A DNA stretch of 64,000 bases from Oceanospirillum beijerinckii DSM 7166 (GTDB taxonomy: Bacteria > Pseudomonadota > Gammaproteobacteria > Pseudomonadales > Halomonadaceae). The DNA lies in NCBI RefSeq assembly GCF_000422425.1, contig NZ_KE383830.1, forward strand, positions 86,077 through 150,076. Reading direction: 5' to 3'. Numbering within the stretch: position 1 is the stretch's first letter; each line of letters starts with the position of its first letter. The position numbers were made by a program, and so were the translations under genes. The notes beneath the pieces were generated by a model. It was not told the DNA's origin, did not search any database, and was given only the letters and a program-made list of their open reading frames with translations. Below are positions 27,338-35,770 of this stretch, one piece after another.

Positions 27338-27418
27338 GTTAGATAAGCGAAGCGCCATCCGACATTGGCTTGGGTGCGCGGCTATTGTCGGAAGGCGCCT
27401 ACGGCTTTTCCAACCTAC
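27334..27418. repeat. Dispersed palindromic repeat A, long form (copy A4)
   Basis: Starts GTAGGTTAGATAAGCGAAGC and ends CTTTTCCAACCTAC, with the same layout as the copy at 8878-8985 (end arms and a central TGTCGGAAGGCGCC). The first four bases overlap the preceding stop codon. Confidence 0.85.
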
Positions 27419-27773
27419 AACAGGGAACGCGGCAGAGGGTGCTAATTGGCGAGAACAGAGGTTTGGCTATTGGCTATTGGCTATTGGCTATTGGCGAGGG
27501 GCAGAGGCAGAGGCAGGCGAGGGTTAGCGCATCAGCTTTGTTGTTGTTTTGATGTCTCAAAGTGATGGGGTGGTCTGACTGATGCGGTAGCCCTGCTTAA
27601 TGGGGCGTTGTCTGAGTAATATGAGCAGTGGGGGGGATATTCTGATGGCATAAACTTTTTAGCAGGTGTTTGAATGTGCGAGGGAGTAGATTTTCAAATC
27701 TGTTAAGAAGTACTATCGTTGGTTAGATGAATCTCTTTGATTCAGTCATCCAGTTTATACAGGTGAGTAGAAT
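27419..27773. other. Non-coding region with a 7-bp tandem repeat
   Basis: No gene is visible. Four perfect copies of GGCTATT occupy 27465-27492, followed by a GAGGCA-type imperfect repeat near 27500-27515. The rest is unremarkable up to the ribosome-binding site of the next gene. Confidence 0.6.
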
Positions 27774-28316
27774 ATGGCGAAGAAACCGACATTAACGGAT
27801 TTAAAAAAAGAGCTAAGAAAGAAAACCCAGAACGAATTAGTTGAGGAGATTGCCCACCTCTATAAAACGTTCAGCAATGTAAAAGAGTTTTACCAGACTT
27901 CTTTTTTTAATGATGACTCAGCTGTTCTGGAAAAATATAAACAGATTGTACAGAATGAGTTCATTGCTACTGGCCGCTCGCTATTCCCTAAAATGCGGGC
28001 ATCTGTGGCACGTAAAGCGATCTCTGATTATAAGAAGGTGTCGTGTTCGAATATTGGGATTGCAGACATAATGCTAACCTATGTTGAGTCTGGTGTTCAT
28101 TGTACTAACGAATACGGTGATATTGATGAGCCGTTTTATAACAGTATGGAAAGTATGTATGAGAGTGCGCTGAAATATATGGTGAAAGAAGACTTGTTGC
28201 TTGAGTTTCAGGATCGGGCAGAAGATATCGTCACCAATACGTCTCATTGTGGCTGGGGTTTTCATGATGAGTTGAATCATCTTTATCATGCTTATTACAG
28301 AGAGGATGAGCAGTGA
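27774..28316 (+). CDS. DUF6155-like protein
   Basis: A 180-aa soluble protein. The N-terminus LTDLKKELRKKTQNELVEEI, followed by a VKEFYQTSF segment, matches the DUF6155 family, of unknown function. Start supported by AGGTGAG upstream. The rest is helical (KMRASVARKAISDYKKV, then ESMYESALKYMVKEDLL). It stands alone in the accessory region ahead of the duplicated Rpn segment. Confidence 0.8.
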   Translation: MAKKPTLTDLKKELRKKTQNELVEEIAHLYKTFSNVKEFYQTSFFNDDSAVLEKYKQIVQNEFIATGRSLFPKMRASVARKAISDYKKVSCSNIGIADIMLTYVESGVHCTNEYGDIDEPFYNSMESMYESALKYMVKEDLLLEFQDRAEDIVTNTSHCGWGFHDELNHLYHAYYREDEQ

Positions 28317-28534
28317 TCAGCATGAGCTGAAAAAGGATTTCGCCAGTTGGCGGTGACAAAATAGCGAAAAAAAATAGAAAATAGAGGGCAACCATTTTTA
28401 GCTCATTGATTTGTAAGAACTATTTTGAAAGTTTGGGCTATTTGAGGGTTCTTCTATTTCACTGAAGTATGCAAGATGCCGCCAACAGGTGCTGTTGAGT
28501 AGTACGGTTAAACTTCTACCCGCAAGGATGCACT

Positions 28535-29506
28535 ATGGTTGATCAAGCTCTACCGCATAATGCCCACGATAATAGTTACAAGCTTCTCTTTAGCCATCCC
28601 GAAATGGTGGCAGATCTGCTGATAGGGTATGTCAATGAACCTTGGGTTGAGCAGTTGGATCTGTCCACTCTGGAAACGACTAAAGATAGTTATGTCACTG
28701 ATGACCTGAGGGATCGAGAAGATGATATTGTCTGGCGGGTGTTGTGGCAGGATAAGGGGCAGAAACAGTGGTTGTATATCTATCTGCTATTGGAGTTCCA
28801 ATCCTCTGTAGATCGTTTTATGCCGCTGCGGGTGAATATTTACAGCAGCATGTTGCTGGATGATCTGCGTAAAAAGAATCAGCTGACGCCCAATGGTAAG
28901 TTGCCACCGGTTTTCCCTTTGGTGCTCTATAACGGTGAACGGAAATGGACGGCTCCGCTGGAGCTGTGTGAACTGATCGATAGTATTCCCGGTCAGATTC
29001 ATCTTTATCAGCCCAATATCCGTTATGCCTTGTTGGAAGAAAGAGCCTTTGATGGTGAGCCTTTACCGGAGGTTAAGAATCTGGTTTCTGCACTCTTTGG
29101 TCTGGAAAACAGTAAAAAGCCTGAAGATATCCAGCGTATTCTCACCGCTTTGATCGAATGGCTTAAACAACCCGAACAGATGGGGCTACGACGTAACTTT
29201 ACGGTCTGGATAAAGAGAGTATTGCTCCCCGCCAGGGTTCCTGGTGTACAATTTGAACAAGTTCATGATTTGCATGAGGTACATAGCATGTTAGCGGAAC
29301 GGGTGATTTCCTGGACTGAAGAGTGGAAGCAAGATGGTATTTTGTTGGGTGAAGCTAAAACCCTACGCCGCCTGTTAAACCGCCGTTTTGGCCCTTTGTC
29401 AAAAGATGTTGAAGGCAAGATCAGTCAGGCAACAGAGCAGCAGCTGGAGTTGTGGGTGGATAATTTTGTGGATGCTAAAAGCTTGGATGAGGTTTTCAAA
29501 TCGTAG
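28535..29506 (+). CDS. Rpn-family recombination-promoting nuclease/putative transposase, copy 1
   Basis: A 323-aa protein of the PD-(D/E)XK nuclease transposase family (YhgA/Rpn). Active-site residues are visible as Asp64 (REDDIVWRVL) and Glu87-x-Gln89 (LLLEFQSS). The C-terminal 50 residues form a DUF4351-type domain (TLRRLLNRRFGPLSKD to AKSLDEVF). Rpn proteins nick DNA and promote RecA-independent recombination; some are toxic and held in check by a short product started inside the same gene. Start ATG follows AAGGA. Compared with copy 2 the linker is short and the two differ at few other positions. An internal start is described separately. Confidence 0.92.
   Translation: MVDQALPHNAHDNSYKLLFSHPEMVADLLIGYVNEPWVEQLDLSTLETTKDSYVTDDLRDREDDIVWRVLWQDKGQKQWLYIYLLLEFQSSVDRFMPLRVNIYSSMLLDDLRKKNQLTPNGKLPPVFPLVLYNGERKWTAPLELCELIDSIPGQIHLYQPNIRYALLEERAFDGEPLPEVKNLVSALFGLENSKKPEDIQRILTALIEWLKQPEQMGLRRNFTVWIKRVLLPARVPGVQFEQVHDLHEVHSMLAERVISWTEEWKQDGILLGEAKTLRRLLNRRFGPLSKDVEGKISQATEQQLELWVDNFVDAKSLDEVFKS
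29288..29506 (+). CDS. Candidate intragenic C-terminal Rpn product (RpnS-like)
   Basis: An in-frame ATG at 29288 (codon 252 of the Rpn gene) is preceded by GAGGT at 29276-29280 with 7-nt spacing, a good ribosome-binding site. Translation would give a 72-aa protein consisting of the DUF4351-like domain. Intragenic short forms made this way are known for enteric Rpn genes, where they act as antitoxins. Expression here is inferred from the sequence only. Confidence 0.5.
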   Translation: MLAERVISWTEEWKQDGILLGEAKTLRRLLNRRFGPLSKDVEGKISQATEQQLELWVDNFVDAKSLDEVFKS

Positions 29507-29791
29507 TATGGCTAGCTGAATTGCTGGTCCCTATCTTGATCGGGCGACGAGAGATTCGGCTAATATCATTTCTTGAGTTCTGAGCGTTTTATCATTTGTG
29601 ATTGTTTTGTAGTAACCAAGCCTGCCGTTTAATCCTATCGATCAGCTTTGATGTGAGTTCCTTGTTATATAACGTGTTTTCCTTCCAATCGAGAGCAACC
29701 TGTCCTGAAAAACAGGGTATTCAATATTATTGAGCTAATTTTTAAGGACTTTTCGACATTCTGAATAGTTTGAGTTATCAGGAGGATAACA

Positions 29792-30079
29792 ATGATGAGT
29801 AAGAATACACCCCACGACGATTTTGACGAGGTACATACTGTGTTCGCTAATCGAATAGATGAGTGGGAACGCCAGATCACTGATAAAACAATGCAGGTAG
29901 GGCGTTCTGAGGGAATTGTTCAAGGTGAACAAATGCTAATTTCCCGTCTACTAACCAAGAAATTTGGTGAACTGCCTGATTGGGCTGTTGAGAAGTTACA
30001 ATCTGCCTCTCCCCAAGAGCTTGAGAAATATGAAGATAATTTTTTGGATGCCGAAACGCTGGAGCAAGTCTTTGTATAG
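29792..30079 (+). CDS. Free-standing Rpn C-terminal domain protein (possible antitoxin)
   Basis: A 95-aa protein with an excellent ribosome-binding site (GGAGG 6 nt before the ATG; a second ATG follows directly). It aligns with the Rpn C-terminus: DEVHTVFANRIDEW parallels HEVHSMLAERVISW, and MLISRLLTKKFGELPDW with the following NFLDAETLEQVF parallels the DUF4351 end. There is no nuclease domain in the 285 bp upstream. Either it is a worn-down remnant or, more interestingly, a separately encoded version of the short Rpn product. The strong translation signal argues for a maintained gene. Confidence 0.75.
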   Translation: MMSKNTPHDDFDEVHTVFANRIDEWERQITDKTMQVGRSEGIVQGEQMLISRLLTKKFGELPDWAVEKLQSASPQELEKYEDNFLDAETLEQVFV

Positions 30080-30148
30080 CCATTTTGAATAAATGGTCAA
30101 TGCTGGGTGCTGGATTATTAGGCCGCTACAATCAGATATGGATTGGTA

Positions 30149-30688
30149 ATGAGAAATAAAAAAGCTCTGCTGGTTATTGATGTACAAAATGCTCTCTGCC
30201 ACGGTGAAGGTGCTACCTATAATGCGCTGGATGTAATAGATAACATCAACTTGGTTGCTTCCAGGGCGAGGTTGGCAGGTGTTCCTGTGATTTATGTTCA
30301 GCATGATACGGAAGCCGGGACTATGAGATACCAAAGTGAAGGTTGGTTGCTGCCAAGAGAGCTGGAAAACTCAGAATCAGATATCTATGTAAGAAAGCAG
30401 GGCTCTGATGCTTTTAAAGAAACCGATCTCAAAGAACATCTGGATCGACTGGGTGTGCAGGAACTCATCATATGCGGTATGCAAAGTGAGTTTTGTGTTG
30501 ATAGTACGTTAAGGCGTGCGTTATCACTTGATTACGCGGTTACTGTAATGGCCGATGGCCATACAACTGTAGATAATGACATTATCCCCGCCGTTACGAT
30601 ATCCAGGCACCATAACAGCACCTGGGAAAACATTACGAGTTACCGTTTCAGGCCAAGTGTCATCAAGACAGATGAGATTGTGTTGTGA
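30149..30688 (+). CDS. Isochorismatase-family cysteine hydrolase
   Basis: 179 aa from the ATG at 30149 (a TTG six bases earlier is possible; no clear ribosome-binding site for either). Catalytic triad of the family: Asp11 (LLVIDVQNA), Lys83 (VRKQGSDAF) and Cys116 (GMQSEFCVDST). The conserved cis-peptide region precedes the Cys. Family members hydrolyse isochorismate, nicotinamide, N-carbamoyl compounds and similar; the substrate here is undetermined. It lies between the two Rpn copies, so it may have been carried along with or stranded by the duplication. Confidence 0.9.
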   Translation: MRNKKALLVIDVQNALCHGEGATYNALDVIDNINLVASRARLAGVPVIYVQHDTEAGTMRYQSEGWLLPRELENSESDIYVRKQGSDAFKETDLKEHLDRLGVQELIICGMQSEFCVDSTLRRALSLDYAVTVMADGHTTVDNDIIPAVTISRHHNSTWENITSYRFRPSVIKTDEIVL

Positions 30689-31286
30689 AAAGTCTAATTC
30701 AATCATCTTTGATTGAGTAAGCCAGTTTATTGGGCAACTATCTTGAAAAATACCGAGTTGGTACAAACAATAGTTCAACTAACCGTTATGAACAAGAACT
30801 TATAATTAATAAATTTTTATAATTATGTTCAGTGTTTTCTAATGTGTAATATGCTGTCGTGCTGGTTTTCTATCTGTAATGGTTGGTAAGTGGGCATACA
30901 GTACTTTTCCCTACATAAAGCCCGTATTTTCCGGCCGAAGCGGCCGGAAAATACCGAAATATTTATGTTCGGGTACTTAATAGTCTTTCCTCTTCTCTGT
31001 AAGCAAGATGTAAACTCATTTGAGGTATTTGATACTAAATCAGTGCCTTATGTTTCTGAAGCTATGATGGAACACCTGCAGATAGTGTAATGTTTGAGAC
31101 AAGATTAGCCATTTTAGTGAAATGGCTGAGTTTTGTCTGATGAACTATCGGAAGTGTTTGGGTTCTGGCTTTTAAATTGATGATCGTTTTGCAGCAATTG
31201 CTCTGATTACAGGCGCTGCTCTTTATACGATGTGAGGGATTATTGTGATTACAGTGACCAAGAAGGCTGATGATGGGAGTTGGTAC
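30689..31286. other. Non-coding region between the isochorismatase gene and Rpn copy 2
   Basis: No credible gene; a 66-codon open frame here is made partly of a repeat. Contents: a small inverted repeat CAATCA/TGATTG just after the gene, an AT-rich stretch near 30800-30850, repeat B copy 1 (30909-30980), and a long hairpin with AGCCATTT (31107-31114) pairing AAATGGCT (31120-31127) inside GACAA/TTGTC, followed by a short T-rich run. Confidence 0.6.
30909..30980. repeat. Dispersed hairpin repeat B, copy 1
   Basis: Perfect hairpin: GTATTTTCCGGCCG (30924-30937), loop AAG, CGGCCGGAAAATAC (30941-30954). It is flanked by CCTACATAAA on the left and TTTATGTTCGGGTACTTA on the right, both nearly identical in the second copy at 52370-52440. 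Stem differences between copies are compensatory, implying selection or mobility as a structure. Confidence 0.85.
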
Positions 31287-32641
31287 TAGAAAACAGAGGA
31301 CAACCATTTTTTGATCATTGATTTGTAAGCACTATTTTGAAAGTTTGAGCTATTTGAGGGTTCTTCTATTTCACTGAAGTATGCAAGATGCCGCCAACAG
31401 GTGCTATGTTGAGTAGTACGGTTAAACTTCTACCCGCAAGGATGCACTATGGTTGATCAATCTCTCCCGCATAATGCCCACGATAATAGTTACAAGCTGC
31501 TTTTTAGCCATCCCGAAATGGTGGCAGATCTGTTGATAGGGTATGTCAATGAACCTTGGGTTGAGCAGTTGGATCTGTCCACTCTGGAAACGACTAAAGA
31601 TAGTTATGTCACTGATGACCTGAGAGACCGCGAAGACGATATTGTCTGGCGGGTGTTGTGGCAGGATAAGGGGCAGAAACAGTGGTTGTATATCTATCTG
31701 CTATTGGAGTTCCAATCCTCTGTAGATCGTTTTATGCCACTGCGGGTGAATATTTACAGCAGCATGTTGCTGGATGATCTGCGTAAAAAGAATCAGCTGA
31801 CGCCCAATGGTAAGTTGCCACCGGTTTTCCCTTTGGTGCTCTATAACGGTGAACGGAAATGGACGGCTCCGCTGGAGCTGTGTGAACTGATCGATAGTAT
31901 TCCCGGTCAGATCCATCTTTATCAGCCCAATATCCGTTATGCCTTGTTGGAAGAAAGAGCTTTTGAGGGTGAGCCTTTACCAGAGGTTAAGAATCTGGTT
32001 TCTGCACTCTTTGGTCTGGAAAACAGTAAAAAGCCTGAAGATATCCAGCGTATTCTGACTGCTTTGATCGAATGGCTTAAACAGCCCGAACAGATGGGGC
32101 TACGACGTAACTTTACGGTCTGGATAAAGAGAGTATTGCTCCCCGCCAGGGTTCCTGGTGTACAATTTGAACAGGTTCATGATTTGCATGGGGTACATAG
32201 TATGTTAGCGGAACGGGTGATTTCCTGGACTGAAGAGTGGAAGAAACAGGGTCTAGCTCAGGGTCTTGAACAAGGTATATCTCAAGGTATTGAACAAGGT
32301 ATTGAGCAGGGTATATCTCAAGGTATTGAGATAGGTACTGAAGCGGGCATTGCGTTAGGTGAAGCTAAAACCCTGCGCCGCCTGTTAAACCGCCGTTTTG
32401 GCCCTTTGTCAAAAGATGTTGAAGGCAAGATCAGTCAGGCAACAGAGCAGCAGCTGGAGGTGTGGGTGGATAATTTTGTGGATGCTAAAAGCTTGGATGA
32501 GGTTTTCAAATCGTAGTGTGGCTGGCTGAATTGATGTCCCTATCTTGATCGGGCGACGAGAGATTCGGCTAATATCATTTCTTGGGTTCTGAGTGTTTTA
32601 TCATTTGTGATTGTTTTGCAGTAACCAAGTCTGCCGTTTAA
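31287..32641 (+). repeat. Duplicated segment, copy 2 (Rpn gene with flanks)
   Basis: Near-identical partner of 28375-29632; it extends to within about 50 bp of the RNA helicase start. The main length difference is the 32-residue QGIE-type insertion in the coding region. Confidence 0.9.
31449..32516 (+). CDS. Rpn-family nuclease/putative transposase, copy 2 with expanded QGIE linker
   Basis: A 355-aa near-duplicate of the Rpn gene at 28535, with the same active-site residues (Asp64, Glu87, Gln89). Between the nuclease part and the C-terminal domain it carries a run of GLEQGIS/QGIEQGIE repeats (about 264-290), encoded by degenerate 12-bp units, which copy 1 lacks. Such repeats are common in this family and arise by slippage. 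An in-frame ATG at 32202, after GGGGT with 7-nt spacing, matches the internal start of copy 1 and would give a 104-aa short form including the repeats. Confidence 0.92.
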   Translation: MVDQSLPHNAHDNSYKLLFSHPEMVADLLIGYVNEPWVEQLDLSTLETTKDSYVTDDLRDREDDIVWRVLWQDKGQKQWLYIYLLLEFQSSVDRFMPLRVNIYSSMLLDDLRKKNQLTPNGKLPPVFPLVLYNGERKWTAPLELCELIDSIPGQIHLYQPNIRYALLEERAFEGEPLPEVKNLVSALFGLENSKKPEDIQRILTALIEWLKQPEQMGLRRNFTVWIKRVLLPARVPGVQFEQVHDLHGVHSMLAERVISWTEEWKKQGLAQGLEQGISQGIEQGIEQGISQGIEIGTEAGIALGEAKTLRRLLNRRFGPLSKDVEGKISQATEQQLEVWVDNFVDAKSLDEVFKS

Positions 32642-32691
32642 GCGTTCGGTGTTACAATGCGCCATCTTAATTTTGTTTTCGGTGTTTGGTT

Positions 32692-33948
32692 ATGAGTTTC
32701 GCGCCCCTTGGTTTACATTCAGATTTGTTGGCAGTATTAAAATCCCTCGATTATCAAATACCTACACCGATTCAGCAGGAATCCATTCCTGAGGTGCTGG
32801 CAGGCCATGATATCCTGGCCGGAGCGCAAACGGGCACGGGAAAAACGGCGGCCTTTGCGTTACCTCTGATACATCGCCACCTTACCCGGTCAGAGCAAAA
32901 CTGCGAGAAAGTCATTCGTGTCTTAGTGCTTACACCAACACGGGAGTTGGCGCAGCAAGTACATCAAAGCTTTGTGAAATACAGTCAGGGTTTAGGCTTT
33001 AACTCTGTGGTGGCCTACGGGGGGGCAAGTATTAACCCGCAGATCGAAGCACTCAATCAGGGCTGTGATGTTCTGGTTGCGACGCCCGGGCGCTTACTTG
33101 AGCTTGCTATCAAAGAGTTAATCGATTTAAGCGGTATTGAAACTTTGGTGCTTGATGAGGCCGATCGCATGCTGGACATGGGCTTTATCAACGATATTAA
33201 TCGTATCCTGAAGCGTTTGCCTGCAATACACCAAACCCTGTTTTTCTCTGCCACTTTTAATGATGACGTCTTTGCTCTGAGCAAAACGCTGCTAAAAACG
33301 CCGAAACTGATTGAAGTCGCCGAGCGTAATGCCACGGCTGCAAAAATTGAGCAACGTTTTTATGAAGTCGATTCTCAGCGAAAAGCGGGGATGCTGGCTT
33401 ACCTGATAGGTTCAAATAATTGGCAGCAGGTGCTGATTTTTACCCGTACCAAGCAGGCGGTAGATGAGCTGGTCAAAGAGTTAGCCAAAGATGGTATCAA
33501 AGCGGCGGCAGTTCACGGAGATAAATCCCAGGGTGCCCGTGATCGTGGATTAGAAGAGTTTAAAAATGGGAAGGTGCGAGCTCTTGTGGCGACGGATGTT
33601 GCTGCCCGTGGCCTGGACATCAAAGAACTCCAATACGTGGTTAATTTTGAATTACCATACAATGTTGAAGACTACATCCATCGTATAGGTCGCACGGGTC
33701 GAGCGGGGCAGGCGGGTGTTGCTGTATCGTTAATCTCCCATAAAGAGAAATATCTGTTTGATGAGGTCAAAAAACTGACCGGTGAAGAGTTCCTGATGCA
33801 ATGGTTCCCCGGCTTTGAACCTGATTTTATGGCCCAGGAAGAAGCTGATAGAGGTAAGCGTAAACCTTCGAAAAAATCCCTTCGTGCCAAAGCATTAGGA
33901 CAGGATGCGGGCGGTAAAGCAAAAGTGAATAAGCGACGTCGGCGTTAG
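32692..33948 (+). CDS. rhlE: DEAD-box RNA helicase, RhlE-like
   Basis: 418 aa from the ATG at 32692 (a TTG six bases earlier is less likely). Motifs in order: Q motif (YQIPTPIQ), Walker A AQTGTGKT (45-52), PTRELAQQ, TPGR, DEAD (154-157), SAT (185-187), ARGLDI and HRIGRTGRAG. A short basic C-terminal tail (KRKPSKKSLRAKALG then NKRRRR) likely binds RNA. RhlE-type helicases unwind short duplexes and act in ribosome assembly and RNA decay. It lies next to the Rpn duplication; the upstream sequence up to 32641 belongs to the repeat. Confidence 0.92.
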   Translation: MSFAPLGLHSDLLAVLKSLDYQIPTPIQQESIPEVLAGHDILAGAQTGTGKTAAFALPLIHRHLTRSEQNCEKVIRVLVLTPTRELAQQVHQSFVKYSQGLGFNSVVAYGGASINPQIEALNQGCDVLVATPGRLLELAIKELIDLSGIETLVLDEADRMLDMGFINDINRILKRLPAIHQTLFFSATFNDDVFALSKTLLKTPKLIEVAERNATAAKIEQRFYEVDSQRKAGMLAYLIGSNNWQQVLIFTRTKQAVDELVKELAKDGIKAAAVHGDKSQGARDRGLEEFKNGKVRALVATDVAARGLDIKELQYVVNFELPYNVEDYIHRIGRTGRAGQAGVAVSLISHKEKYLFDEVKKLTGEEFLMQWFPGFEPDFMAQEEADRGKRKPSKKSLRAKALGQDAGGKAKVNKRRRR

Positions 33949-34048
33949 GTCAATGGCGTGCTTTAATGCTGTACTTTGTCGCAGGACCTGGATGATGATG
34001 CCGTCCAGGGGCTTACCAAGATTTTATACAACAGGGAGATAAATCAGG

Positions 34049-34456
34049 ATGAGTAAAAGTTATCACGGTTCATGTTTGTGTGGAACAGTGCGCTTTTCGG
34101 TTGATGGTTTTAGTGAACAGGCGGCGAATTGCTATTGTTCCATGTGCCGGAAGTTCCATGGTGCTGCTTTTGGAACGCTGGTTGCCGTGGAAGGCTTAGT
34201 CTGGCTTTCCGGTAAAGATGCCCTGAAGGAGTATGTCGCTCCCAATGGGACGACTCGAACATTTTGTTGCCAGTGCGGTTCCAGTTTGGGCTTTCGGGTC
34301 AAGGGCGAGCCATTGGAGCAGATCGAGTTAGCAATATCTGCTTTTGATGTCGATATTCCCGTGACAATAGACGCTCAGATTTATACCGACCACAAAGCGA
34401 ACTGGTGCGAGCTGCCATCCAATATTCCCGCATTTTCTGCCGGTCGGGAAGAGTGA
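34049..34456 (+). CDS. GFA (glutathione-dependent formaldehyde-activating/CENP-V fold) family protein
   Basis: A 135-aa zinc protein. Cysteines are placed as in the family: Cys9 and Cys11 (GSCLCGTVRF), Cys28, 30 and 33 (NCYCSMCRKFHGAAF) and the FCCQCGSSLGF segment at 72-82. The original member condenses formaldehyde with glutathione, but most homologues have no proven activity. Good purine-rich site (GGGAGA) upstream. Cytoplasmic. No formaldehyde-oxidation genes are adjacent. Confidence 0.9.
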   Translation: MSKSYHGSCLCGTVRFSVDGFSEQAANCYCSMCRKFHGAAFGTLVAVEGLVWLSGKDALKEYVAPNGTTRTFCCQCGSSLGFRVKGEPLEQIELAISAFDVDIPVTIDAQIYTDHKANWCELPSNIPAFSAGREE

Positions 34457-34729
34457 TTGGACTCTTGCTGGACCGCGATCGCCTGACACAGCGGCCATGG
34501 CGGTCTAACGGTAGTGTTGCCTCTAAAGTTGGAAGCCTCCCGACAGGGCGGGGAGCAGTCACAAGTGTTTCTCTTGGGAAGGAGTACGGTGTTAATGTGT
34601 AATAACGTGAAATTGATCAGGTGATGGTATTTTGCATAATGAGGCACTGGCTAGTGCAGTTCTGTTCCAGGAAGCAGGGCTTAACTGGAGCGGTATATAG
34701 CCAGAACTTTCATTAACTGTGGAGGCCGT

Positions 34730-34966
34730 ATGCTGAAGTCGATTATTAACAATCCGTTTGTGAGCTTGTTGGGAGCATTAGCTCTGCTGTTTACTGCGGG
34801 TTATGAAACCTGGCTAGGTTGGGAGAGTGCTGAAAATCGTTTAGCGACACATCATGGTATTTTACTGTTTAGCTTAATTCAGTCGGCCAAGCTGGTGCCT
34901 GAAGTGATAGGCAGTTTATCAAACCTCGATGAGGCAGTGGAGACTGTTAAAGACAGTATCCGTTAG
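34730..34966 (+). CDS. Hypothetical small membrane-associated protein
   Basis: 78 aa, ATG preceded by GGAGG. One hydrophobic helix at about 10-27 (FVSLLGALALLFTAGYE); the rest is a weaker hydrophobic stretch (GILLFSLIQSAKLVPEVIG) and an acidic tail. Not recognised. It lies alone between the GFA and cytochrome genes. Confidence 0.65.
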   Translation: MLKSIINNPFVSLLGALALLFTAGYETWLGWESAENRLATHHGILLFSLIQSAKLVPEVIGSLSNLDEAVETVKDSIR

Positions 34967-35088
34967 TAAGGCGTCCGTAAGAAAGCTGTGCTCGCTTAAA
35001 CTTCATGTGGTCGGACCTTAAAAATATTGACAATCAATGGGTTAAAGCCAAATATTTAAGGTAAGGCAGATGTATGGAGAGGCGGGCT

Positions 35089-35406
35089 ATGAAACTGTGC
35101 CAAAAGATTTTTTGTTTGGGGTTAACTGTTTTACTGGCAGCTTGTTCTGGTAAGCCTGATGATTTCTCCAGCGGCGAAGAGCTTTATAATTACCACTGTG
35201 CGGGTTGTCACAAAAAAAATGGTGACGGTAAATTCCTGATGCGTATTCCAGCCAACAAAATGACCCGTATGAGTAAGGCTGATGTTACCTCTTTGATTAA
35301 AAACGGACATAGCTCGAAGCCTAAGATGTCTTCCATTGAAGGCATTAGCTATTCTCAGGCTCGAAAGATTACCGATCATCTCTGGACGCTTAAGAGACAG
35401 GATTAG
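35089..35406 (+). CDS. Small c-type cytochrome lipoprotein
   Basis: 105 aa from the ATG at 35089, chosen because GGAGAGG lies 6 nt upstream; an ATG at 35074 overlaps that site. The signal peptide ends in a lipobox LLAAC with Cys19. Haem attachment motif CAGCH is at 37-41 (ELYNYHCAGCHKKNGDG), and C-terminal Met residues (KPKMSS) could give the axial ligand. A single-haem class I cytochrome anchored to a membrane facing the periplasm. The electron partner is unknown. Confidence 0.87.
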   Translation: MKLCQKIFCLGLTVLLAACSGKPDDFSSGEELYNYHCAGCHKKNGDGKFLMRIPANKMTRMSKADVTSLIKNGHSSKPKMSSIEGISYSQARKITDHLWTLKRQD

Positions 35407-35770
35407 TATCTGCTCAGGCGTTTTAGTGATCTCATCTGCATGGGCTCAGCTCACGTTTTGGTAATGGTCGAGAATACTTGCCAGTGATCTTCTAATCTGG
35501 CTGTATCTGCCTTTGATTCTGCAGTATTTACCCTGGTTGTGGTTGTCCAAGGATATCCAGGCCTTGTTACATATTGCCGAGACGTTCGGTGATCCCGCGC
35601 AGTGATTAAACTCGATTCATCAGGTTATAGTCCATCTGGAAGCTTAACACTAAGAATTATATGGCATTGTGCATAATGCTATGAACCAGGTTAAAGGCTA
35701 TCCCCACCGGAGAATCCGGTGGGGTCAGGCAGAGGTGTAAAGCAGAAACATAAAGCAAAAACAGAAGTGC
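35407..35770. other. Intergenic region with a strong GC hairpin
   Basis: No gene seen between the convergent cytochrome and acetoacetyl-CoA synthetase genes. CCCCACCGGA (35702-35711), loop GAA, TCCGGTGGGG (35715-35724) is a perfect 10-bp hairpin 46 bp after the synthetase stop on the minus strand. It lacks a clear U-tract but probably ends or protects transcripts from either side. Confidence 0.6.

Larger units (their letters stand above)
28375..29632 (+). repeat. Duplicated segment, copy 1 (Rpn gene with flanks)
   Basis: This stretch and 31287-32641 are nearly identical over the upstream region, the Rpn gene and about 125 bp downstream, differing by scattered substitutions and an insertion in the linker of copy 2. 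Both begin at TAGAAAA.AGAGG and end at CTGCCGTTTAA. No terminal inverted repeat or target duplication was seen, so segmental duplication or recombination is more likely than insertion-sequence transposition. Confidence 0.9.

Noticed and set aside
30890..31090. A 66-codon frame containing repeat B
   Set aside because: Most of it is translated hairpin repeat and AT-rich spacer; no ribosome-binding site or family.
28375..32641. Reading the Rpn duplication as an active insertion sequence
   Set aside because: Although the family is often labelled putative transposase, no terminal inverted repeats or target-site duplications flank either copy.
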